Made by a program: the position numbers and the translations under genes
The notes under the pieces: generated by a model
What the model was told of the DNA's origin: nothing
What the model saw: the letters and a program-made list of their open reading frames with translations, nothing else
Database searches by the model: none
Assembly (NCBI RefSeq): GCF_006335015.1
Contig: NZ_VDGT01000007.1
Coordinates: 124,001 to 188,000 of the forward strand
Origin: Streptomyces sedi
GTDB lineage: Bacteria; Actinomycetota; Actinomycetes; Streptomycetales; Streptomycetaceae
Reading direction: 5' to 3'
Length of the DNA: 64,000 bases
Shown here: piece after piece, positions 34,639-45,957 of the stretch
Numbering within the stretch: the stretch's first letter is position 1
Layout: the number at the start of each line of letters is the position of its first letter

Positions 34639-37169
34639 GCGGGGGCGGCATGGGCGGGGACGGCGGCGAGGTCCCCGACGGGGGCGGCGACGGGGACGAG
34701 CCCTTGGGGTTGAAGCCGACCGTGCCGTCGTCGCCCCGCTGGCACCGCTGGCGCGACCTGCACCGCGAGGGCACCGACCTGATCGGGGCGGGGCGGTTGG
34801 CCGAGGCGGGCGCCCGGCTGCGGGAGGCGGAGGCGGAGACCCGGGTGGCGGACGTGGACGCCGAGGGGCTGCTGCACCGGGCCCGCAGCCTCGCCAACCT
34901 GGCGGGGGTGGCGGAGGGCGCGGGTGAGGCGGCGGAGGCGGAACGGCTGTGCGGGGAGGCGATCGGGCTGTGCCGTTCGCTGCTGCCCGACGCCGGGGAG
35001 ACCGTCCGGACGGGGCTCGCCGTGCCCCAAGCGGTGCGTACGGACGCCGCGTTGACGCTGGTCAACACGCTGACGGCGCGGGCGCAGGCGTGGACGCTCG
35101 CCGGGCGGCCCGAGCGTGTCGAGGCCGACCTGGACGAGGCGTTCGCGCGCGCCGGGGCGCTGGCCGAGCCGCCGCCGGCGCTGCTGGTCTTCTCGCTGCA
35201 CGGCGCGCGCACCGGGCAGTTCATGCTCACCGGGCAGCTGGAGGAGGCGGAGCAGGAGGCGCTGATCGCGTTGGACATCGCGCTGGCCCACCATCCCGAG
35301 CTGGCCGCCTACCCGTGTGACAACCTGGCCAGGATGGCGCTGGCCTGCGGAAATCCGGAGAGCGCCGAGCAGTTCCGGGCGATCGCCGCCGATCCGCGGG
35401 CGTTCAGCGAGGAGTTGAGCGAGGAGGCGCCGCACGTCGAGCGGTTCGCCGTCGGGTCGGCCGAGACGATGAGGGCCGGCCCCACCGCGGTGGTGTGGCC
35501 GCTCTCCCCACGCTGGCGGCGTTGCACCCTGCTCAACGCGGAGGGTGTCCGGCTGGCACTCGGCGGGCGGCTGGAGGAGGCCGACCAGCTGCTGGCGGCG
35601 GCCGAGCGGGCGACGCGGACCGTGGGCGGCGGCCTGGACACCCTGGTCTGCCGGGCCGGGGTGCTGCTCAACCGCGTCGGCGTCGCCGAGTCGACCGGCG
35701 CCCTCGGGCCGGCGCTGGACCTCGCCGACGAGGCGATCGCGCTGCTGGAACGCGTCGTGGCCGAGACGCCGGACGACGACCGGGGCGACGGCGACCAGGG
35801 CGGCGGGGGCCCCGGCGACGGCGACCGGGGCGGTGGGGGCGGCGGGCAGCTCGGCCAGCTGCTCGGGGCGCGGAATCTGCGCGCCGCGCTGCTCCGCGAG
35901 TCCGGCCGGCACGGGGAGGCGCTCGCCGAGCTGGACCGGGTGGACGCCGCGTCGCCCTCGCTCGGCGCGGCGGAGCGGCCGACCGTCGAGGTGTGGGCGC
36001 GGCTGGTGCGGGCCACCGTGGCCGCAGCGCTGGGCCGGCTCGCCGAGGCCGACGCGGCCGGGCGTTCCGCCCTGGCGCTGGCCCAGGAGCGCGTGCCGGC
36101 GCTGACGCCCCGGATCCATGTGCTGCTCGCGGACCTGGCCGGCACCCTCGGGGACGCCTCGACCAGCGAGGAACGCTTCGCGCTCGCCGGCGAGTTGTTC
36201 GCGGTGCTCGGCGACGCCGGGGGCGAGGCCGCCACGTTGGCGAGCCTGGGCCGCAGCGCCTATCTGGCCGGGGACTGGGAGACGGCGGACGTCCGGTTCG
36301 CCCGGGCGGAGGCGCTGCTGCCGGGCGAGGGGCACGCCGCCCAGCGCGCGGCCTGCCGCCTCGGCAGGGCGGCCGTCGCGGTGAGCGCGGGGCGCGCCGC
36401 CGAGGGCCTGGCGCTGCTGGACACCGCGCGCGCCGCGCTCGGCACCGAGGCGACGCCGCTGTCCCGGATCGCGTTCCACCAGGTGCGGGGCGGCGCGCTC
36501 GACGCGCTGGGGCGCTTCCCCGAGGCCGACGACGAGGTGCTGGCGGCGCGGGCCTTGGCCGAGGAGTCGCAGGGGTGGCACGTGGCGCTCACCCTCGACT
36601 GGTGGCGCGCCGACGCGCACGCCCGCTGGGCCGCGGCGCTGCCGCCGGAGGAGCGCGGCCCGGTGCTGGAGCGCGCGCTGGCGACGGCCGTGCCGGCGGC
36701 CCTGGCGGCCGAGGCGGCGCGGCAGTTCTTCGCCGCCGGCGGGGACCGGGAGCGCTGGGTGGCGCTCGCCGCGGCGCCCGCGCTGCGCGCGGCGCTGCTG
36801 GCGACGCGCAACGCCGGCCGGCCGGCCCTGGCCGTGGCCCTGCTGGACCATCTGACGGCGACCGCCTCGCTCAGCGCGGGGGCGCCGGGGGGCGCGGTCC
36901 CGCCGCCTGGCACGAAGGCGCCGCCCGACGTGGCGGACGTGCCGCTGCCGCGTCGCGGGCCGTTGACCGAGGAGCGCCTCTCCTACACGGCGGCGGCGAT
37001 CGGCCTGGCCACGGGCGGTGACCCGGCGTTTCCGGCGCCCCGGCTGGCACTGCCGCCCCGGGTCCGGGTGGCGCCCGGGACGCCGTCGGAGCTGGAGCCG
37101 TGGATGGAACGGGCGGAGCGGATCTACGGCTTCCCCGTCCGGGCGCCCGAGGCGGTCCGCGCGTGGTGA
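34635..37169 (+). CDS. CHAT-operon gene 3: large TPR-like repeat protein
   Basis: This 844-residue protein begins with a Gly/Asp-rich leader (residues 1-25). Many degenerate tetratricopeptide-like helical pairs follow (for example LGRLAEADAAGRSALALAQE, LAGDWETADVRFARAEALL, LGRFPEADDEVLAARALAEE). A Gly/Asp-rich loop near residue 380-395 breaks the array in two. The C-terminus FPAPRLALPPR...W is shared with gene 4, and the N-terminal blocks align too, so genes 3 and 4 are paralogues. TPR arrays bind peptides or partner proteins; here the obvious partner is the CHAT protease encoded two genes on. ATGA and GTGA overlaps join it to both neighbours. Confidence 0.8.
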   Translation: MSGGGMGGDGGEVPDGGGDGDEPLGLKPTVPSSPRWHRWRDLHREGTDLIGAGRLAEAGARLREAEAETRVADVDAEGLLHRARSLANLAGVAEGAGEAAEAERLCGEAIGLCRSLLPDAGETVRTGLAVPQAVRTDAALTLVNTLTARAQAWTLAGRPERVEADLDEAFARAGALAEPPPALLVFSLHGARTGQFMLTGQLEEAEQEALIALDIALAHHPELAAYPCDNLARMALACGNPESAEQFRAIAADPRAFSEELSEEAPHVERFAVGSAETMRAGPTAVVWPLSPRWRRCTLLNAEGVRLALGGRLEEADQLLAAAERATRTVGGGLDTLVCRAGVLLNRVGVAESTGALGPALDLADEAIALLERVVAETPDDDRGDGDQGGGGPGDGDRGGGGGGQLGQLLGARNLRAALLRESGRHGEALAELDRVDAASPSLGAAERPTVEVWARLVRATVAAALGRLAEADAAGRSALALAQERVPALTPRIHVLLADLAGTLGDASTSEERFALAGELFAVLGDAGGEAATLASLGRSAYLAGDWETADVRFARAEALLPGEGHAAQRAACRLGRAAVAVSAGRAAEGLALLDTARAALGTEATPLSRIAFHQVRGGALDALGRFPEADDEVLAARALAEESQGWHVALTLDWWRADAHARWAAALPPEERGPVLERALATAVPAALAAEAARQFFAAGGDRERWVALAAAPALRAALLATRNAGRPALAVALLDHLTATASLSAGAPGGAVPPPGTKAPPDVADVPLPRRGPLTEERLSYTAAAIGLATGGDPAFPAPRLALPPRVRVAPGTPSELEPWMERAERIYGFPVRAPEAVRAW

Positions 37170-38881
37170 GCGGGCCGCTGCCCCGGCGCGGCGGCGAACG
37201 GGAGCCGGACGCCGAGGAGCTGCTGGGGGTGCGCACCGGTACCAGCTACGGTCCGCGCTGGTCGGGGCACGCCTCGCTGGTCAACGAGGCGGCCGGCGCC
37301 GTGGCCGGGGGCCGTTACCGCGAGGGCGTGCGGCTGCTGGAGCGGGTGGTGGCCGCCACGGAGGACGTCGACGGCGACGTCGAGGGGCTCGACGTGCGCT
37401 GCCGCGCGCTGGCGAACCTCGCCGGGCTCGCCGGGGAACGCGGCGCCCCCGAGGAGTCGCTGCGGCTGGCCGGGCTGGCGCTGGCCTGCTGCGACCGCGT
37501 CGAGGAGCTGGCGGGCGCGGACCGCGGCACCCCGAAGGTCCGGGCGAGCGTGCTGGTCAACCGCGCGCAGACGCTCCAGCTGCTGGGGCGGAACGTGGAG
37601 GCGCTGGCCGACTGCGACGCCGCGGTCGCGCTGCCGACGGCGGGGCCGGGCAACGCGGTGCTGGACTTCACCCTGCGCAACACGCGTGGCTGCGCGCTGA
37701 TCGCGCTGGGCCGCTACGCGGAGGCGGAGACGGAGGTGCGGGCGGCGCTGGCGGTCGCGGAGGAGCGCGAGCCCCGGCTGGCGGGCCACGCGCACACCAA
37801 TCTCGCGGTGCTCGCCCAGCGCGCCGGCGACGCCGAGACCATGGCGCGCCATCTGGCGCTGGCCAAGGACTTCCACGCGCTCGGCGGCGACGCCTCGGCC
37901 CGGGCGCTGACCGAGGAGAACCTGGCCCGGTTGGCGCTCGGCCGGCGGCGGCTCGCCGAGGCCAGGCGGCATCTGCGCCGGGCGGAGCGTGCCCACGTCG
38001 CGCTCGGCGCCGAACACCGGGTCGCGGCCTGCCGGTTCGGGCTCGCGCTGGCGTGGTTCCTGAGCGGCAGGGTCGGGCGGGCCCGGCGGGTGCTGCGCGG
38101 CGCGAGCCGGGTGCTGGAGCGGACGGGGGATGTCGCGGGGCTGATCGAGTGCGAGCTGCTGGCGGGCGACCTGGCGGCCTGCCGGCTGCGTTTCCGTGCC
38201 TCCGACCGCCACTATCTGGCCGCCCGCGCGCTGTGCCTCGACTCGGGGGCGCCGCACGAGGCGGCGCGGGTGGATGCCAGGCGGGCGCGGGTGGCGTTGG
38301 CCCTGCTGCGCTTCGCGTGGCTGCCGCCGCTGCGGCGCCAGTGGCTGGCGTCGGCGCTGGACGTGGGGCTGCCGGCGGCGCTGGCGACCGACGCGCTGCG
38401 GCACTCGTTCCCGCCGGGACCGACCAGGGAACGGTGGACCACCGAGGTGGCGCGGCCCGCCGTGGCGACGGCGCTCCGGCTGCTCACGATGGCCGAACAG
38501 CCCCGTCTGGCACTGGAGTTGGTGGAGCATTTGGCCGCCTCCGCGACGCTGGACGCGGAACGGCCGCCGGCCGGCGCGGGCGGCGCCCCGTTCGTCGAGG
38601 AGCTGCGCGCCAGGATCGGCGCGCGGGCCCCCGTCGGCGCCGAGCTTCCCGAGCCGTTCCCGGCCCCGGCCGAGCCGGCCGTCGCCGGCGCGTTCACCGC
38701 CTCGGCGCTGGCCGCCGGCGGCGAGGACCCGGCCGACGGCTTCCCGGCGCCGAGGCTGGCACTGCCGCCGAGGCTGCGGGTCTTCGCCAGCGCCGCCCCC
38801 GGCCTCGGCGATTGGATCGCGGCCGGCGAGCGGCGCTACGGCCGGCCGATCCGGTCGACCGTCGAACTCGACGCGTGGTGA
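37166..38881 (+). CDS. CHAT-operon gene 4: shorter TPR-like repeat protein, paralogue of gene 3
   Basis: This 571-residue protein starts at a GTG in a GTGA overlap. The N-terminal part (GPRWSGHASLVNEAAGAVAGGRYREGVRLLERVV...) aligns with that of gene 3, and so does the C-terminal FPAPRLALPPRLRV...GRPI...DAW. The middle holds about seven TPR-like pairs such as LGRNVEALADCDAAVALP, LGRYAEAETEVRAALAVAEE and LAEARRHLRRAERAH. It lacks the second half of the gene 3 array. The pair looks like an old duplication that has diverged in length, perhaps binding different targets. It overlaps the reading frame of the protease gene at a GTG. Confidence 0.82.
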   Translation: MSGPLPRRGGEREPDAEELLGVRTGTSYGPRWSGHASLVNEAAGAVAGGRYREGVRLLERVVAATEDVDGDVEGLDVRCRALANLAGLAGERGAPEESLRLAGLALACCDRVEELAGADRGTPKVRASVLVNRAQTLQLLGRNVEALADCDAAVALPTAGPGNAVLDFTLRNTRGCALIALGRYAEAETEVRAALAVAEEREPRLAGHAHTNLAVLAQRAGDAETMARHLALAKDFHALGGDASARALTEENLARLALGRRRLAEARRHLRRAERAHVALGAEHRVAACRFGLALAWFLSGRVGRARRVLRGASRVLERTGDVAGLIECELLAGDLAACRLRFRASDRHYLAARALCLDSGAPHEAARVDARRARVALALLRFAWLPPLRRQWLASALDVGLPAALATDALRHSFPPGPTRERWTTEVARPAVATALRLLTMAEQPRLALELVEHLAASATLDAERPPAGAGGAPFVEELRARIGARAPVGAELPEPFPAPAEPAVAGAFTASALAAGGEDPADGFPAPRLALPPRLRVFASAAPGLGDWIAAGERRYGRPIRSTVELDAW

Positions 38882-38910
38882 ACGGAGTGGGCAACGGTGG
38901 GGAGGACACG

Positions 38911-40194
38911 ATGACGGCGAGGACCGGGCCGCCGGAGGTGGATCTCGGGGTGGTCGAGGGGTGCGACGGCTCCTTCCAGCCGACCGTGCAGCTGAAGTAC
39001 GTGGACGCCGACGACCTGTATCTGACGTGGCGCTGGGAGCACGCGCCCGACGAGCCGAGGGTGCTGTACTTCGAACGGGCCGCCGTCGCCGGGGTGTTGG
39101 CCGAGCTGGCCGCCGCACTGCCGACGCCGCTGCCGGGCGAGTCGATCGAGCGGGCGCTGACCAGGTCGCTGGGCGAGGGCCCGCTGACCGCCCCGGAGCG
39201 GGAGGCGGCGCTGCTCGGCCGGCTGGCGACCGCGTTGATCCCCTACCACCTGGGACGGGAACTCGACCTGCTGCTGGAGCGCGGCATCCGCCCGAGGCTG
39301 CGGGTGCAGCCCTCGCCCTCCACCGGGCAGGTGCCCTGGGAGGCGCTGCGGGTGGATGTCACGGAACGCCTGGTGGAGCATCTGGACGTCGCGGCGCTGC
39401 CGCCGGCGACGGTGCGCCACTCCCCCGAGCGCGTCGTCTCGCCGTGGGACCCGGCCGGCCCCGTGGTGGCCGCGCTCGACCCGAGGGTGCCGGGGCCGGC
39501 CGCGCGCACCGGTCTGGGCTCGGTGCTCGGCCCGGTCGGCGAGGACTCGCCGCTGGTCGCGATGGTCGCCGCGCTGGGCGACCGGCTGCGCCCCGAGGTC
39601 CCGCCGGCGGAGGCGTTCCGCCGTTCCGGGCTCACCAGGGACGTGCTCCAGCCGCTGCTGGCCGACGCCGCCAGGTTTCTCTATGTGGGCCATGTCACCA
39701 CCGGCGAGCACGGTCTGGACGCGCGGCTCCACCTGGGGTGCGGGCCTGACACCACGGGCCGCGCGGCGCCGCTCGGCGGGCACCGGCCGCTGACGGCCGC
39801 CGACCTGGTCCTCGGCCACCGGCCCGAGGCGCCCACGCCGTGGCGGATGCCGAACCGGGTGGCGCTGGTGGCCTGCGAGAGCGGCGGGGAGGTGCGGTTC
39901 GCCGAGCCGACCGGGCTGGTCGCCGCCGCGATCCACGCCGGCGCCGAGTACGTGGTCTCCACGCGCTGGACGCTGCCGACGGACGCCGGCGTGCGCCGGT
40001 TCGCGCCGGGCGCGGACGCGGAGACCTCGGTGATCGCCCGCGCGGTCCTGGCGGTGGACGCGGCGGGCGACGCGCCCGATCCGGTGGTGGCCCTCAACGA
40101 CTGGCAGCGCGGCGAGTTGGCGCGCTGGCGGGAAACGGGGGCGGTGGCGCACGCGCCGTTCACCTGGGGTGCGTTCACCACCGCCCACGGCTGA
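38911..40194 (+). CDS. CHAT-domain (caspase-like) cysteine protease, CHAT-operon gene 5
   Basis: This 427-residue protein has a C-terminal CHAT domain with a recognisable catalytic dyad: His261 in FLYVGHVTTGEHG and Cys322 in ALVACESGGE, 61 residues apart as in caspase/separase-like CHAT proteases. The tail PVVALNDWQRGELARWRE and HPFTWGAF-like ending (APFTWGAFTTAHG) also fit CHAT domains, which usually end near a WGAF motif. The N-terminal half (about residues 1-165) is a separate alpha/beta region. ATG at 38911 has a textbook GGGGAGG; a GTG at 38878 overlapping gene 4 is the coupled alternative. Its likely role is regulated proteolysis, controlled by the TPR proteins. Confidence 0.85.
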   Translation: MTARTGPPEVDLGVVEGCDGSFQPTVQLKYVDADDLYLTWRWEHAPDEPRVLYFERAAVAGVLAELAAALPTPLPGESIERALTRSLGEGPLTAPEREAALLGRLATALIPYHLGRELDLLLERGIRPRLRVQPSPSTGQVPWEALRVDVTERLVEHLDVAALPPATVRHSPERVVSPWDPAGPVVAALDPRVPGPAARTGLGSVLGPVGEDSPLVAMVAALGDRLRPEVPPAEAFRRSGLTRDVLQPLLADAARFLYVGHVTTGEHGLDARLHLGCGPDTTGRAAPLGGHRPLTAADLVLGHRPEAPTPWRMPNRVALVACESGGEVRFAEPTGLVAAAIHAGAEYVVSTRWTLPTDAGVRRFAPGADAETSVIARAVLAVDAAGDAPDPVVALNDWQRGELARWRETGAVAHAPFTWGAFTTAHG

Positions 40195-40236
40195 GAGGAC
40201 GGGAGCGGCTTCGGGACCGGAGGGGGCACGGGATAT

Positions 40237-42503
<2,267 letters not shown>

Positions 42504-42528
42504 CCCGGCCCGGCGCCCACCCGCTCCG

Positions 42529-42570
42529 CGCGGTTCCCCCGCCCCCCACGAAGGGGCGCGGGGAACCGCG
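42529..42570. terminator. Long hairpin after icd, formed with an extragenic palindrome copy
   Basis: CGCGGTTCCCC (42529-42539) pairs with 42560-42570. The stem continues inward through 42540-42545 with 42553-42558, giving about 17 bp with one bulged base. It separates icd from the convergent GntR gene. Confidence 0.72.
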
Positions 42571-42611
42571 CGAGCAATCCCCACAGGGGCGCGGGGAACC
42601 GTGCGAGCGAC
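42553..42611. repeat. Two direct copies of the GGGGCGCGGGGAAC extragenic repeat
   Basis: Copies begin at 42553 and 42586 and read GGGGCGCGGGGAACC followed by GCGCGAGC or GTGCGAGC. The pair near 8.08-8.14 kb has the same core in opposite orientations. Such elements are scattered through Streptomyces intergenic regions, usually near gene ends. Confidence 0.75.
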
Positions 42612-42649
42612 CACCCACCGGGCCGAGGACAACGACGAAACGCCGCCCC

Positions 42650-43342
42650 CTACCGCCAATCCACGTCCGCGTCCGCGTCGGCGCCGGCGTCCGCCGCCCG
42701 CATCTGCTCGATGTGCGCGCGCATCAGCGCCCGCGCCGCGTCGCGGTCGCGGAGGGCGACCAGCTCGACCAGCCGCAGATGTTCCTCCGCCGCCGCGCCG
42801 AGCCGCCCTCGCCTCGCCACCGAGGCGAGCCCCAACAACCGTGTTCTGGCGTGGAGTTGCGAGACCGTCTGGACGAGCGCCGGGTTGCCGCCGTAGGCCA
42901 GCAGCGCCAGGTGGAAACGGCGGTCGGCCTCGCTGTAGGAGAGCAGATCGCCCGCCGCCGCGTGGTCCATGATCCGCTGGGCCATCGCCCGCAGCGTGGC
43001 GAGATGCTCCTCGGGAACGTCGGGGACTATCCGCCAGACGGTGGCCGGCTCGATCAGCAGCCGCAGCTCCACGATGTGGTCGAGGTCGGCGGGAGAGATC
43101 TCGGTGACCCGGAACCCCTTGTTGGGCACGGAGTCCACCATGCCCTCCCTGACCAGGTCCAGCATCGCCTCCCGCACCGGGGTCGCGGAGACGCCGAAGC
43201 GGGCGGCGAGCGCGGGAGCCGAGTAGACCACCCCCGGCTCCATCTCGCCGGAGACGACGGCGGCGCGCAGCGCGTCGGCCACCGCCTCGCGCAGGATCTC
43301 GCGTCTCCTGACGGGTTGTCGGCCATGCTCGGCACCGGTCAT
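42650..43342 (-). CDS. GntR-family regulator, FadR (FCD) subfamily
   Basis: This 230-residue protein has an N-terminal winged helix ([21 protein letters not shown], about residues 40-62) and a C-terminal all-helical FCD domain. The FCD domain has metal/ligand-binding His residues in [13 protein letters not shown] and [10 protein letters not shown]. Such proteins repress genes for organic-acid or amino-acid use and are released by a carboxylate ligand. ATG at 43342 has GAGGAAC upstream. The last residues form an Ala/Asp repeat ([12 protein letters not shown]) encoded by a short GTCCGC-type repeat. No adjacent target operon is obvious; it may act in trans. Confidence 0.85.
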   Translation of the reverse strand: MTGAEHGRQPVRRREILREAVADALRAAVVSGEMEPGVVYSAPALAARFGVSATPVREAMLDLVREGMVDSVPNKGFRVTEISPADLDHIVELRLLIEPATVWRIVPDVPEEHLATLRAMAQRIMDHAAAGDLLSYSEADRRFHLALLAYGGNPALVQTVSQLHARTRLLGLASVARRGRLGAAAEEHLRLVELVALRDRDAARALMRAHIEQMRAADAGADADADVDWR

Positions 43343-43517
43343 GTCGTTCCTCTTGGCGTTCCCTCGTCACCCACCCCCCGGCGGGTCGCCGGCGGGTGCC
43401 CGGCCCCGCGGGCGGGTCAAGCGCCCCTGGCTGGTCGGGACGATCTTGCCGCCAACGTGCGGTCCAGGTCGAACAGGAAAGCTACCTTCCGTTCGCGCGA
43501 GCGAAACTGACACCCCC

Positions 43518-44429
43518 TCAGAAAGCCTCGACCGCCCCCGCCTCACGGAGCGCGCCGCGCAGCGCCGACTCCAGCGTCGCCATCGTGGGAAGCTCCCAGG
43601 TGGCCTCGGCCGCCGCCAGGCAGACGGGCCGCCCGAGCCCTGGGGACAGCGGGCGGGAGACCACCCCGGGGTGGGGGGTGCCCAGCGCGAGCGACGGGAT
43701 GACGGCGACCCCGAGGCCGGCCGCCACGAACCCCTGGGCGGTCGGGTAGTCCTCGCTCTCGACCGCCAGATCGGGGCTGAAACCGGCGGCGGCGCAGGCG
43801 TCGAGGACGCGTCGCAGGCACGGGCCGACCGGCCACTCCCCGGTCACCCAGGGCTCGCCCGCGAGTTCGGTCAACGCCAACTCGGCCTGTCCGGCGAGCC
43901 GATGGCCGCGCGGCAGCACCACCCGGAACGGGTCCTCCGCCACCGGCCGCGACACCACGCCCGGCGCCGTGTCGCCCGCGTCGCGCACGACGAGGGCGGC
44001 GTCGACCGTTCCCCTCGCCACCTCGTCGAGCGACTCCCCCGGGGCTTCGAGCCGCAGGGTCAGGCGCACGCCCGGATGCTCGGCGCGGAAGGCCGCCAGC
44101 GCCGGGGCGACCACGGGACCGCCGGCACTGGCGAAGTAACGCAGCGTCAGCCGACCGGAGCGGCCGGCGCGCAGCTCGGCCAACGCCGTCTCGGCAGCCG
44201 CGACCTGACGGGCGATCAACTCCGCGTGCTCGGCGAGCAGTCGGCCGGCGGCTGTCGGACGGACCCCGCGCCCGACCCGGGCCAGCAGCCGGGTCCCGGC
44301 CTGCCGTTCCAGCACGCCGAGCTGCTGGCTCACGGCGGAGGGGGTGTAGCCGAGGTGTTGGGCGGCGGCCGTCACGGAGCCGCTGGTCACCACGGCACGG
44401 AGTACCTGGAGTCGTCGCACGTCAAGCAT
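43518..44429 (-). CDS. LysR-family transcriptional regulator
   Basis: This 303-residue protein has an N-terminal winged helix (residues 1-60, GSVTAAAQHLGYTPSAVSQQLGVLE) and a periplasmic-binding-like effector domain (about 90-300). It is divergent from an EamA exporter gene across 143 bp, the classic arrangement in which a LysR activator controls the exporter for its effector. The intergenic region includes an A/T-rich stretch next to the lysR start suitable for a T-N11-A site. ATG at 44429 gives the standard N-terminus. Confidence 0.88.
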   Translation of the reverse strand: MLDVRRLQVLRAVVTSGSVTAAAQHLGYTPSAVSQQLGVLERQAGTRLLARVGRGVRPTAAGRLLAEHAELIARQVAAAETALAELRAGRSGRLTLRYFASAGGPVVAPALAAFRAEHPGVRLTLRLEAPGESLDEVARGTVDAALVVRDAGDTAPGVVSRPVAEDPFRVVLPRGHRLAGQAELALTELAGEPWVTGEWPVGPCLRRVLDACAAAGFSPDLAVESEDYPTAQGFVAAGLGVAVIPSLALGTPHPGVVSRPLSPGLGRPVCLAAAEATWELPTMATLESALRGALREAGAVEAF

Positions 44430-44572
44430 GTAGGACAGCTTAACGATAACCCGTGAATCCTTCGCTTGTCCTTGGCTGTCCGCGCTGCGATCGTCGTCCT
44501 GTTCCTGTTCCCGTTCTCACTCCCGCTCCCGCTTCGCCGCGCCCGGCACGGCCCGGCCTCAGGAGGCTCGCG

Positions 44573-45604
44573 TTGTCCTCGCTCACCGCCCGCCACCGCA
44601 CCACCGCCAGGATGGCTCTGCTGGCACTGCTGTGGGGCTCGGCCTTCCTCTGGATCGACGTCTGTCTGGACCACGGCCTCTCCCCCGCCCAGATCGCCTT
44701 CGGCCGCTGCCTGTTGGGGGCGGCGGTCCTGTGGGTCGCCGCGCGGGTGGCCGGGCAGGCGCTGCCCTCGTCGGCGGCGGTGTGGGGCAGGCTGCTGGTG
44801 GCCGCGCTGTTCTGCAACGCGCTGCCGTTTCTGCTCTTCGGCCTCGGCCAGCGGACGGTGGACTCCGGCGTGGCCGGGGTGATCCACGCGACCACCCCGC
44901 TGTGGTCGCTGCTGCTCGGCCTGGCGCTGGGCGCCGAACGGCGCCTCGGCGGCGCCCGGTTGGGCGGGCTGCTGCTCGGCCTGGCGGGAACGGCGCTGCT
45001 CTTCGCCCCGTGGCGCGGTGCGGGCGGGCTGATGGGCTGGGGGGCGCTGGCGCTGCTGGGCGCCGCCGTCAGCTACGCGTTGGCCTTCGCCTACATGGCC
45101 CGGCGGCTGACGGGCACCGGGACCGGCCCCCTGGCCCTCTCCGCCGCCCAACTCACCGCAGCCACGGCGCTGTCGGCGCCGGGGTTGCTGACGGGCGGCG
45201 CGGCGGCGGGCCAGGGGCCGGACGCCACGGGCCTGTGGGCGCTCCTGGTGCTGGGGACGCTCGGCACGGGGGTGACGTTTCTTCTCAACTTCCGGCTGAT
45301 CGCCGACGAGGGGCCGACCACGGCCGCCACCGTGGGCTATCTGCTGCCGGTGGTCTCGCTCGGCCTGGGCGCGTGGCTGCTGGCCGAGCCGCTGAGCCCC
45401 CGGGTGGTGCTGGGCATGGCGGTGGTGCTGGCGGGGGTGGGGCTGACGAGGGCGGCCTCGGGGAACATCGGTACAGCGGTTGACGCTAAGCCCGCGATCA
45501 TGGCGCCTAGCACAGGTGACAGGCCCGGCGACGAGGTTCGACGGAAGATCCCTGAGCGGCTCCGGGCGCCGATAGCTTCGCGCTCATGCCGGTGGCGTTC
45601 CTGA
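44573..45604 (+). CDS. EamA/DMT-superfamily exporter, C-terminal tail encoded by a transposon end
   Basis: This 343-residue protein has about ten transmembrane helices, in two five-helix EamA repeats, and probably exports an amino acid or other small metabolite. TTG at 44573 is chosen because AGGAGG lies 6 bp upstream; the extension to 44453 is not protein-like. The native protein is complete to about residue 296 (AVVLAGVGLTRAAS). From 45460 the frame enters the left terminal repeat of a Tn3-family element, so the last roughly 45 residues, rich in Arg and Pro, are transposon-derived. The fold should tolerate this. It is divergent from the LysR gene. Confidence 0.83.
   Translation: MSSLTARHRTTARMALLALLWGSAFLWIDVCLDHGLSPAQIAFGRCLLGAAVLWVAARVAGQALPSSAAVWGRLLVAALFCNALPFLLFGLGQRTVDSGVAGVIHATTPLWSLLLGLALGAERRLGGARLGGLLLGLAGTALLFAPWRGAGGLMGWGALALLGAAVSYALAFAYMARRLTGTGTGPLALSAAQLTAATALSAPGLLTGGAAAGQGPDATGLWALLVLGTLGTGVTFLLNFRLIADEGPTTAATVGYLLPVVSLGLGAWLLAEPLSPRVVLGMAVVLAGVGLTRAASGNIGTAVDAKPAIMAPSTGDRPGDEVRRKIPERLRAPIASRSCRWRS
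45462..45490 (+). repeat. Left terminal inverted repeat of the Tn3-family element
   Basis: This 29-bp repeat matches the complement of 49269-49297 at 28 positions. It lies inside the 3' end of the EamA exporter frame, which shows the insertion point. Confidence 0.88.
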
Positions 45605-45957
45605 CCGACGAACAGGCGGCGCCGTACGGCAAGTTCAATGAGGAGCCGACCCGGCCGGAGCTGGAGCGGTTCTTCTTCCTGGACGACGAGGACCGCAAGC
45701 TGAGCGCGAAGCGGCGCGGGGACCACAGTCGGCTCGGGTTCGCTCTCCAGATGTGCGCGGTGCGCTACATCGGCCGGTTCCTCCCGGGCGACCCGCTGGA
45801 CGTGCCGTGGGGCGTGATCGAGCACCTGGCCGCGCAGCTCGGCATCGCGGACGTCTCGTGCGTGAAGCGGTACACCGAGCGCAAGCCGACGGCGTACGAG
45901 CACGCGTGGGAGATCCGGGACGCCTACGAGTACCACGAGTACGAGGATGGGGAGTGG
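45586..45957 (+). pseudogene. tnpA: Tn3-family transposase (tnpA), N-terminal remnant
   Basis: The frame starts at ATG 45586 and encodes the first roughly 124 residues of a Tn3-type transposase: FLTDEQAAPYGKF, ELERFFFLDDEDRKL, KRRGDHSRLGFALQ and DVSCVKRYTERKPTAYEHAWEI, the conserved DUF4158 region. Homology stops at about YEYHEYEDGEW; the frame then runs on meaninglessly to 46056. Several hundred residues of the normal roughly 1000-residue protein are deleted. A piece from the middle of the protein resumes just after, in another frame. Non-functional. Confidence 0.85.

Noticed and set aside
43492..43505. TTCGC-GCGA-GCGAA dyad downstream of the LysR gene and upstream of the GntR gene
   Set aside because: Self-complementary words of this kind are frequent in such DNA, and it lies about 150 bp from the GntR start; not strong enough to list as an operator.
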